Origin: Chondrosia reniformis
Lineage: Eukaryota > Porifera > Demospongiae > Chondrillida > Chondrillidae
Assembly (NCBI GenBank): GCA_947172415.1
Contig: OX359200.1
Span: 994,501 to 1,058,500 of the forward strand
Length of the DNA stretch: 64,000 bases
Reading direction: 5' to 3'
Below the pieces are notes generated by a model. That model was given only the letters and a program-made list of their open reading frames with translations. It had not been told where the DNA came from and made no database searches. Shown here piece by piece: positions 55,317-64,000 of the stretch. Position 1 is the stretch's first letter. Each line of letters opens with the position of its first letter. The position numbers were made by a program, and so were the translations under genes.

Positions 55317-56277
55317 TCACTTGGTGCACACTACACAGGAAAGTTCCTTGCGCCCATCATACGGTGCACAAGGGAGACCAGTAGAACAGTCTGCTTCAAC
55401 ATGATACATGAGAGCTCCATTTGTACCAGCTGCAGTTCCATCCACCAAATCAGGAAAGTTGTCAACACATGTATACATGGTACGACCTTTATGATAGAAG
55501 CGTTCAGCCATCAGCCATCCATAATACTCTCTGGTCCATCCACTTGGACATATGTAGGTTCCAGGTATCATCAGCTCCTTTGAACGATTGTTGACTTCAC
55601 ATACAGCACAGGGAACATTGTGTTCATTAGTACGATCTCTATTAAGTGCTTGACTGGTATGAATCTCATATTCAGTTCCATAAATAGGAGAATGGCCTTG
55701 ATTAACAGTACTAGTCCCTGGCTGGTACAGTGGTTCTTTGGTCATACAGATATAATTAGCTCCTCCTCCAGTATGTTGATGCTCTGATCCAGCTGTTAGA
55801 CCTTCATACACTAGTGTAGTTCCACTAGTGCTGGGACAGCTTCTCTTTCCCCATCTGATGTAAGTCAGTCCTCCCCCATCCTTTCCAGATGGTCCAGGTG
55901 GTCCCACAAGACCAGGTGCTCCACTTGGTCCTTCCACTCCTTGCATCCCATCCCTCCCGTCTCTGCCTTGCACACCATCACGTCCATCCCTGCCAGGTAA
56001 GCAGTCACACTTACCTCTCCAAGCACTCCTTGTAGGAAGAGAATCACTTTCATTCTGTCTAGTAACAGCACTCCTGATAATTGGACCTTTAACGGCTAGA
56101 GAGATGGAGACACATATATAATATATAACCTCTCCTCTTTTAGCCTTATAGATATGCACTAGTTATATAATTTGTATAGCATAGGTGACATTTTACTTCA
56201 GACACTTAGAGATGTGTACCTCCAATTCCTGTAGTCAATATTCCAAGTAGGGTAGCAAGAGTCACAATTGAGTACAT
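55317..56277 (-). CDS. Short-chain collagen C4/spongin-like protein, copy 1
   Basis: Secreted or matrix short-chain collagen of the sponge type. Two exons, 56277-56220 and 56095-55317, join in phase 1 to 278 residues. Exon 1 is a signal peptide (MYSIVTLATLLGILTTG). After a linker with a CDC motif, 14 uninterrupted Gly-X-Y triplets run from about residue 54 to 95 (GRDGRDGVQGRDGRDG...GPPGPSGKDGGG). The 183-residue C-terminal non-collagenous domain begins LTYIRWGKRSCPSTSG. It carries GGGANYICMTKEPLY, VPCAVCEVNNRSKELMIPG, TYICPSGWTREYYGWLMA, and ends DGRKELSCVVCTK, which I recognise from invertebrate 'short-chain collagen C4-like' proteins. The conserved Cys suggest a disulfide-stabilised fold that could seed trimerisation or bind ligands. 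It is the leftmost intact member of the tandem array. Confidence 0.92.
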
Positions 56278-58747
56278 CCTTGATCTGTGGTGACCGTTTG
56301 AATTCCAAGCTTTATCTGTTAACTTTCAAATAGAAGGAGAAATACAATCAACAAAGTGATTGTTCTTCAGCTGCATATACTTTTTGTGTGATGGAATTTC
56401 TACCTTTATAGTTGAAGTTGTTTACTTCTTAATCACATTCATATTGTGTATACATGTTTATCTTAACTTGTATATATTGCATGTGGCCATATATATACAT
56501 GTAAATATCTACAGTTATTCATAATATAAGCATGTAAATTGTAATATGATTGTAAAATTCACTATACCTATTGATCTGATAGGAACAACTTTAATCTAAG
56601 GAGCTAGAAAGTTTAATATAACTAAATGTTTGTTATATTATCCACTGACTGCATTCTTAACCTCCATTGCTGCTTGTTTGAAAGTCATTTACCTCATTGT
56701 TCCACTTTGGAGCTTGTGCAAGAGGTCAAAGTTTAAGCAACTACTACTGCACTCAGCTGTTCTGTAATCTAATAATTCTTCAGCACATTAAACAATGCGT
56801 CCTTTTTAATTTGGGAAATCATCTGTAAAATTAAATTAGGATTAAATAGAAAAGCAAACAGCAAATTTAAGGCCAAACATAAATTAGATTGTAAATAGGC
56901 TAAAAGAACAATGTAAAACTACATTTACTATATCCTATATCTACTTTGTGAGAAGGTGGAAGGTAAACTTGTGTGTTGATCATAATAACTAATTTTTGTA
57001 AGAATGAGTTGGGATATAGAAATGTTGCATGCGTATATACGTACTGTACCTACAGCTGATCAGCTCATTTGTATTTACGTACGTATATAGTCATTCCAGC
57101 ATGATTGATATTGGATAATCATTCCCATTGTTGTATACGTAGATAGGACATACATGTCCAAGGATGTCTTATAAGTATATACATAAGATACCATTTTCCT
57201 ACATACTATGCCTATTCTGTAAAAGAGCCTATAGGGGAACTAAACCTGAAGAGAGCTTTGGATGAAGATACAGGAGTCTTTTCTTCCTTCTTTTCCCTTC
57301 TTTCATCTTCTTCTCCACTGGGTCAGACAGCCGTTTCTGGGAATTCCACCCTTCATCAGTGATCCTGGGAGTCTTTGTCTTTTTCTTTATCTTGATCTTC
57401 TTTGAATCCTTATACCAGTACAGTATAAACTTCTCAAGATTTTGAAATTGAAACTTTCTAAAACATTTACATCATATTGTTGCTATAACAGAAATACATC
57501 AGTTTAGATATATACGTACGTAAAGTTTGAATCATCAGCTGCAGCTGGTGAAAGCTATTAATTCTTCCATTTCAATCTTAGTAGGAGAAATGAAAAAATT
57601 TAAAGTTACTACTCTCCAGTTTCTTCTGTGAGTTGATGATTCTGCATTTATATATAGTTATATATTAATTACATTCATACTGTGTAAATAAATTACCTCA
57701 TGCAGTTCCTCTGACTGAAGTCGTGAATATCAAGAGATCTTCATGACCATTTCCCTAAAACCATTTTTATACACAATGTATTATATTCATTATTTACTTA
57801 AGGTATTTATAGTCCTTTTATACTGCATACTTATTGGCGGCCATAATATTACTTGGCATAGAGCCTGTTTCTACAGTGCAACAGGTTAGAGTTCAAAATT
57901 TAAGCAACTACTTCAGCTGTTCTGTAGTCTAATAATTAGGAGACAATGTAATGAATTCTTTAGCTCATTATATAGTAAATCCTCTTATATAAGCCCCTTA
58001 ATGCACAAACACCACTTTAGCAAATTACATTAATGATGAGTCAATTATAGAAATGGTACATACATACCTACAGCTGATCAGCTCATTTGTATTTAGTCAT
58101 TGCAGAATGATTTATATATAATCATTCCCATAGCTGCAGCTAACTCTACGTATAGTAACATACATGGAAATTTTATAATGTTAACAATTACGAACAATAT
58201 GCAGTATACATACATTCAGAGTACAGTATAAACTTTGCTTTATTTGAAAAATAAAACTTTCTAAAACATTTACAATTACTATAATTACTACATAATATTG
58301 TTGCTATAACAGCAACACATTAGTTTAGATATATACCTACGCGTATATGCTGTGTCTCTGTGAGTTGATGATTCTATATACTTTTACGTATATACAGATA
58401 AAGTTAATTACATACTTGGTAAATAATTTGGAGAAGTGGCCATGAATATCATTCTCTTTTTCTTGTCAAGGATATTCACGACATCAGTCAGAGGAACAGA
58501 GGGAAGGTGCCATTTATATAAAAACATTCAAAGATTTTGAGGATAGGCCCAACAAAGGGGACGAGTAATTCGAGTACAGGGTTGATGAAATCAACTCAAT
58601 TCAAATATTTCGTTAACTTTCATATGAGCATATACACAAAAATCTAAAATGACCTGTGTATATATAAATGTGTAAATTTTGAGTCAATGTAGTTCAGTTA
58701 GGTGACTGCATGTGGATATGGTTGAAAGGAAAGTTCATCAGATGTGT
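56278..58747. other. Spacer between collagen copies 1 and 2 (blocks A and B of the duplicated unit)
   Basis: Block A (about 56280-57100) recurs at 61630-62400 upstream of copy 3, for example gagcttgtgcaagaggtcaa and tgtgagaaggtggaaggtaa, and probably holds the promoter. Block B (about 57100-58740) recurs in the other spacers and includes hairpin-forming gatattcacgacatcagtca sequences. A dispersed-repeat copy sits at 57216-57395. No other coding region seen. Confidence 0.6.
57216..57395 (+). repeat. Dispersed ~180-bp repeat family, copy in collagen spacer
   Basis: attctgtaaaagagcctata, gggaactaaacctgaagaga, then the ggtcagacagccgtttctgg and cccttcatcagtgatcctgg segments. Absent from the matching spot in the other spacers, so it was inserted after the duplication, or lost from the others. 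Confidence 0.8.
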
Positions 58748-59359
58748 TCACTTGGTGCACACTACACAGGAAAGTTCCTTGCGCCCATCATAAGGTGCAC
58801 AAGGGAGACCAGTAGAACAAACTGCTTCAACATGATACATGAGAGCTCCATCTGTGTGAGCTGAAGTTCCATCCACCAAATCAGGATAATTATCTACACA
58901 TGTAAACATAGTGCGACCTTTGTGACCATAGTAACCAGCCATTAGCCATCCATAATACTCTCTGGTCCATCCATTTGGACATATGTAGGTTCCAGGTATC
59001 ATCAGCTGCTTTGAACGATTGTTGACTTCACATACAGCACAGGGAACATTGTGATCATGAGTACGATCACTATTAAGTGCTTGTCCTCCTCCAATCTCAT
59101 ATTCAGTTCCATAAATAGAAGAGTAACCAATATCAGCAGTACTGGTCCCTGGCTGGTACAGTGGTTCTTTGGTCATACAGATATAGTTAGCTCCTCCTCC
59201 AGTGTGAGTAAAGCGTGATCCAGCTGTTAGACCTTCATACACTAGTGTAGTTCCACTATTGCTGGGACAGCTTCTCTTTCCCCATCTGATGTAAGTAAGT
59301 CCCCCCCATCTCCCATAATCATTCCCATATATAGCTGTATCCGTATATAGATAGGACAT
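58748..59359 (-). pseudogene. Short-chain collagen copy 2, truncated: C-terminal domain only
   Basis: The C-terminal domain is intact and open (LTYIRWGKRSCPSNSG to ELSCVVCTK), including all its cysteines. Upstream, however, the collagen triplets, CDC linker, signal-peptide exon and block A are missing. The reading frame runs out into sequence (ATAIYGNDYGRW) that matches ordinary spacer near 57110-57150. The junction is about 59310. No signal peptide can be assigned, so it is probably a non-functional deletion product. The domain itself has not decayed, suggesting a recent event, gene conversion, or use as an exon of something else. Confidence 0.8.
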
Positions 59360-60659
59360 ACATGTCCATAGATGTCTTATAAGTACAGTATAAGCTTCTC
59401 TTTATTTAACATTTTGAAATTGAAACTTTCTAAAACTTTTATAGCAACACTTCAGTTTAGATATATACGTACGTATATGCTGTGATCTTAAGTTTGAATC
59501 ATCAGCTGCAGCTGGTGAACGCCCTTCTGCCATTTCAGGAGAAATGAAATTAAAAAGTTTAAAGTTACTGCTCTCCAGTTTCTTCTGTGAGTTTATGATT
59601 CTACTTTTATATACAGTAAAATTACATTCATATACTCTGTAAATAATTTGGCGGAAGTGACCATGAATATATCATGCTTTCTTGTCAATATAATGATATT
59701 CACGACATAAGTCAGAGGAACCGAGGAAAAGCCACTTTATATACACAGTGTATCATATTCAAAATTCATAGTCCTTTTATACTTCTTGGTGGTGGCCATT
59801 TAAAATATATATTTCTTCTTGGATTTACTCTGTGCAACAAGTAAGAGTTCAAAGTTTAAGTAACTACTGTAGTCTAAAAATTAGAAGACAATATAATGAA
59901 TTCTTTGACTCATTAAGTAGTAAATCCTCTCATATAAACCCATTAATGCACAGACACCACTTTAGCAAGTTAGGTTTAATTGAATATCCATGCAATAAAT
60001 CTACTTGCACAAGCCCCTCAATTCTTCACTTTTATTGTATTTCTTTCTACTTGAAATTATTTATTATCATACAATATTTCAGTCTCAGCAAATACATCTC
60101 TTCTATACAAGGTATGCATTTATAGTGTTTCTGTGATCACTGATGAAAGATATATATACAGAATGTTTCACTCAGTAAAGTGAGTTTATCTTTGAGCTTC
60201 ACAAGTGTTTATGTATAATGCAATCTGATTGGATGGCTGGGAGGACTCATACTACAGCAATTAATGTTAGGGGAATCCCCTGGCTGGTCAGGCCTATATT
60301 TGACTGTATGGTCATGTGGTAATGACTATGATGAGAAGATTATTATTATTGTTATTGTTATATTATCTACGTAGGTGTAGCTATATATAGACTCTGTATT
60401 AATTTGCATACATTGAAGATTTTATACTTGAATGGAAAGAGCACTCAATGAAAAGAGAACTATAGCTTACATCACTTCAATTTTGAATTTCATACAGTAG
60501 TTAAAAGACATACAATTGAAATAATACCATAAGTGTATATAGGCAAACTTAATTGAGTTTATAAAATGAGTTTAATAGTTTATTGAGTTTATGTGATTGG
60601 TTATCTAGTTCAGTTAGGTGACTGTCAACATGGTTCTAAGAAAAGATAATCACATGTGT
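59360..60659. other. Spacer between collagen copies 2 and 3 (block B only)
   Basis: Corresponds to block B of the other spacers, for example tcttgtcaatataatgatat and taagtcagaggaaccgagga. Block A is absent, consistent with the deletion in copy 2. No gene seen. Confidence 0.6.
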
Positions 60660-61628
60660 TCACTTGGTGCACACTACACAGGAAAGTTCCTTGCGCCCAT
60701 CATAAGGTGCACAAGGGAGACCAGTAGAACAGTCTGCTTCAACATGATACATGAGAGCTCCATCTGTGTCAGCTGAAGTTCCATCCACCAAATCAGGATA
60801 GTTGTCAACACATGTAAACATAGTGCGACCTTTGTGACCAATGTGACCAGCCATCAGCCATCCATAATACTCTCTGGTCCATCCACTTGGACATATGTAG
60901 GTTCCAGGTATCATCAGCTGCTTTGAACGATTGTTGACTTCACAAACAGCACAGGGAACATTGTGTTCATGAGTACGACCTCTGTTAAGTGCTTGACCAT
61001 CGTAAATCTCATATTCAGTTCCATAAATAGAGTTTCCAATATCAACAGTACTAGACCCTGGCTGGTACAGTGGTTCTTTAGTCATACAGATATAGTTAGC
61101 TCCTCCTCCAGTGTGAGTATAGTGTGATCCAGCTGTTAGACCTTCATACACTAGTGTAGTTCCACTAGTGCTGGGACAGTTTCTATTTCCCCATCTGATG
61201 TAAGTCAGTCCTCCCCCATCCTTTCCAGATGGTCCAGGTGGTCCCACAGGACCAGGTGCTCCACTTGGTCCTTCCACTCCTTGCATCCCATCCCTCCCGT
61301 CTCTGCCTTGCACACCATCACGTCCATCCCTGCCAGGTAAGCAGTCACACTTACCTCTCCAAGCACTCCTTGTAGGAAGAGAATCACTTTCATTCTGTCT
61401 ATTAACAGCACTCCTGATAATTGGACCTTTACCGGCTTTAGAGATGGAAACATATGTATAATATATATATAACCTCTCCTCTTTTAGCCTTATAGATATG
61501 CACTAGTTATATAATTAGTAAAGCATATAGGTGACATTTTACTTTAGACACTTAGAGATGTGTGTACCTCCAATTCCTGTAGTCAAAATTCCAAGTAAGG
61601 TAGCAAGAGTCGCAATTGAGTACAACAT
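60660..61628 (-). CDS. Short-chain collagen C4/spongin-like protein, copy 3
   Basis: Two exons, 61628-61568 and 61435-60660, join in phase 1 to 278 residues, the same length as copy 1. Exon 1 is the signal peptide MLYSIATLATLLGILTTGIG. The mature part has the CDC linker, 14 Gly-X-Y triplets and the C-terminal domain ending ELSCVVCTK. Differences from copy 1 are few and fall mostly in loops (SHYTHTGGG, VDIGNSIYG, YEIYDGQ, AGHIGHKGR, GTSADTDG). The exon 2 acceptor is AAAG, weaker than the CTAG in copy 1, so splicing efficiency may differ. Expected role is as in copy 1. Confidence 0.92.
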
Positions 61629-63829
61629 CCTTAATCTAGATCTCTGATTGCATATAATTCCAGCTTGAATTCCAAGCTTTATCTGTTTTCTTTCAAATAG
61701 ATGGAGAAATATTATCAACAAAGTGATTGTTCTTCAGTTGCACTACGTTTGTGTAGTGGAGTGTCCACTTTTATAGTAGTTGAAGTTGTTTACTTCTTAA
61801 TCACATTCATATTGTATATATGTTTATCTTTACCTTTTTAACTGTGGCCATATGCATGTAAATATATATATACGTATATACAGTTATTCATAATAAGCAT
61901 TATGATTGTAAAATTCTCTATACCTGTAGATCTGATAGGAACAATTTTAATTTAAGGAGCTTTAACATTTCTTATAACTTAATGTTTGTGTTATATTCCA
62001 CTAACTGCATTCATAACCTTCACTGCTGCTTGTTTGAAAGTCATGATCATTTAAAATGTTTTTCTTTATTGTTCCACTTTGGAGCTTGTGCAAGAGGTCA
62101 AAGTTTAAGCAACTACTACTGCACTCACCTGTTCCGTAATCTAATAATTCTTCAGCACACTAAACAGTGAGTCCTTTTTAATTTGGGAAATCATCTGTAA
62201 AATTAAATTAGGATTAAATACAAAAGCAAACGACAAATTTAGAGCACAACATAAATTAGATTGTAAAGAGGCTAAAAGAACAATGTAGAACTACATTTAT
62301 TATCTCCTATATATACTTTGTGAGAAGGTGGAAGGCAAACTTGTGTGTTGAGCATAATAACTTATGTTTGTAAGAGTGAATTGGGATGAGTCAATTATAA
62401 AAATGGTACATACAGCTAACTCTTTATATAGGAACATACATACATGGAAATGTCTTATGACGTTAACACTTAAGTTACAATATGCAGTATACAGTACAGT
62501 ATAAACCTCTCTTTATTTGAGATTTTGATCATGAAATTAAAACTTTCTAAAACATTTACAAAATATTGTTGCTATAACAGTAACTGATTTTAGATATATA
62601 CGTACTTGTATATGGTGTGATCTTAAGTTTGAATCATCAGCTGTAGCTGGTGAACGCCCTTCTGCCATTTCATTCTTAGGAGAAATGAAATCAAAGTTTA
62701 AAGATATGCTACTCTCCAGTTTCTTCTGTGAGTTGATGATTCTACTTTTATATACAGTTAAAGTTGTATATTTATTAATTACATTCATACTTTGTAAATA
62801 ATTGAGGAAGTGGCCCTGAATATCATGCTTTCTTGTCAATATAATGATATTCATGACATCAGTCAGAGAAACTGAGGGAAAGCCATTTATATACAGAGTG
62901 TATCATATTCATTTTTTACTAAATGTATTCATAGTCCTTTTATTTCTTGTTGGCGGCCATTTAAAATATATTTCTTATTGGTTTTACTCAGTCCAGCAGG
63001 TCAGAGTTTAAAGTTTAAGTAACTACTGTAGTCTAATAATTAGGAGACAATGTAATGAATTCTTTGGTAATCCTCTCATATATACCCATTAATGGCAGAC
63101 ACCACTTTAGCAAGTTAAATTGAATATCCATACAATAAATCTACTTGCACAAGCCCCTCAATTCTTCACTTTTATTGTATTCTTTTCTACTTGAAATTAC
63201 TTATTATCATACATAGTTTCAGTCTCAGCATATACATCTCTTCTATACAAGGTATGCATGTATAGTGTTTATGTGATCGCTGATGAAAGATATATATACA
63301 GAATATTTCACTCAGTAAAGTGAGTTTATCTTTGAGCTTCACAAGTGTTTATGTAGAATGCAATCTGATTGGATGGCTCATGCTATAGTAATTAATGTTA
63401 GTGGAATCCCCTGGCTGGTCAGACCTAGTTGACTGTATGGTCATGTGGTGATGACTATGATGAGAAGATTATAGAGATTTGTTATTGTTTTATTATATAC
63501 GTATAGGTGTAGCTGTGTAGACTCTCTATTAATATATATATATGATAATGGGTATATATGAGGTGTGTTTTCTTCCACTGAATAATTTACATCCATGCAT
63601 ACATTCATGATTTTACACTTGAATGGAAAGGGCACTCAATGGAAAGAGAACTATAGCGTACATCACTTCAATTTTGAATTTCATACAGTAGATAAAAGAC
63701 ATACAATTGAAATAATACCATAAGTGTATATAGGCAAAATTAATTGAGTTTATAACAGGAATGTGATTGGTTATCTAGTTCAGTTAGGTGACTGTGAACA
63801 TGGTTCAAAGGAAAGTTTATCAGATGTGT
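61629..63829. other. Spacer between collagen copies 3 and 4 (blocks A and B)
   Basis: Block A (about 61630-62400) and block B (about 62400-63820) match the spacer right of copy 1, with indels and without its dispersed-repeat insertion. It probably holds the copy 3 promoter. No other coding region seen. Confidence 0.6.
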
Positions 63830-64000
63830 TCACTTGGTGCACACTACACAGGAAAGTTCCTTGCGCCCATCATAAGGTGCACAAGGGAGACCAGTAGAAC
63901 AGTCTGCTTCGACATGATACATGAGAGCTCCATTTGTGTTAGCTGAAGTTCCATCCACCAAATCAGGATAGTTGTCAACACATGTAAACATAGTGCGACC
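63830..64000 (-). CDS. Short-chain collagen C4/spongin-like protein, copy 4 (C terminus only; runs off right edge)
   Basis: The last 56 codons of the same C-terminal domain are present, from KGRTMF-type sequence through DLVDGTSANTNGALMY to ELSCVVCTK and the stop at 63830-63832. The visible loop (SANTNG) differs from the other copies. Whether the 5' part is intact cannot be seen. Confidence 0.88.
   Translation of the reverse strand, partial: GRTMFTCVDNYPDLVDGTSANTNGALMYHVEADCSTGLPCAPYDGRKELSCVVCTK

Noticed and set aside
55990-56025. Possible 25-bp intron (GTAAGT...GGCAG) in the collagen linker
   Set aside because: Far too short for splicing, and reading through keeps frame and encodes a conserved CDC linker in both intact copies.

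Overview
The window is nuclear DNA of an early-branching animal, most likely a demosponge. It is AT-rich, and most genes have many short GT-AG introns and lie close together. The gene content is animal: forkhead, augmin, DHHC palmitoyltransferase, TBC1D20, and docking proteins with PH and PTB domains. The right end carries a tandem family of short-chain collagens of the sponge 'C4/spongin' type. I joined exons by hand from splice consensus, reading phase and remembered family alignments. No transcript data were available.

Layout. 1-0.6 kb: 5' part of a FoxL2-like forkhead gene (-). 2.0-2.7 kb: a small RRM-like gene (-, tentative). 2.7-10.6 kb: gene-poor, with three unrelated minisatellites. 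10.6-11.2 kb: an unrecognised two-exon gene (-). 11.4-16.4 kb: UBA2/SAE2, the SUMO E1 subunit (-, 14 exons). 16.5-19.3 kb: mitochondrial ribosome recycling factor (-). 19.4-22.3 kb: PEDS1/TMEM189 plasmanylethanolamine desaturase (+). 22.5-25.7 kb: HAUS4 (+). 25.9-29.1 kb: TBC1D20 (-). 29.2-34.0 kb: ZDHHC1/11-like palmitoyltransferase (+). 35.7-36.9 kb: an intronless Rossmann/SDR protein with a signal-like N terminus (-). 37.0-39.4 kb: a DOK/IRS-like PH-PTB docking protein (+). 39.5-43.5 kb: OXA1L (-). 43.7-50.9 kb: a 14-exon protein with a PH domain and about five tandem PTB-like domains (+). 51-55 kb: repeats, a satellite and a probable retroelement tail. 55.3-64 kb: four tandem short-chain collagen copies (-), one truncated and one cut by the window edge.

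Gene arrangement. From 16 to 51 kb the genes alternate strand, with very short head-to-head gaps (97, 89, 90 and 141 bp between start codons) and short tail-to-tail gaps (66 and 183 bp). This implies shared bidirectional promoters. The functions are mostly unrelated housekeeping: SUMOylation, mitochondrial translation and membrane insertion, plasmalogen synthesis, spindle assembly, and ER/Golgi trafficking. The exception is the pair of PTB docking proteins on the + strand around OXA1L.

The most novel items are the multi-PTB protein, its docking-protein neighbour whose PTB domain lacks the usual arginines, and the collagen array, whose copies differ mainly in a few loops of an otherwise nearly constant C-terminal domain. 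Introns and spacers carry several mobile-element families: a roughly 180-bp dispersed repeat, short TIR elements, and a 458-bp foldback in an MRRF intron.
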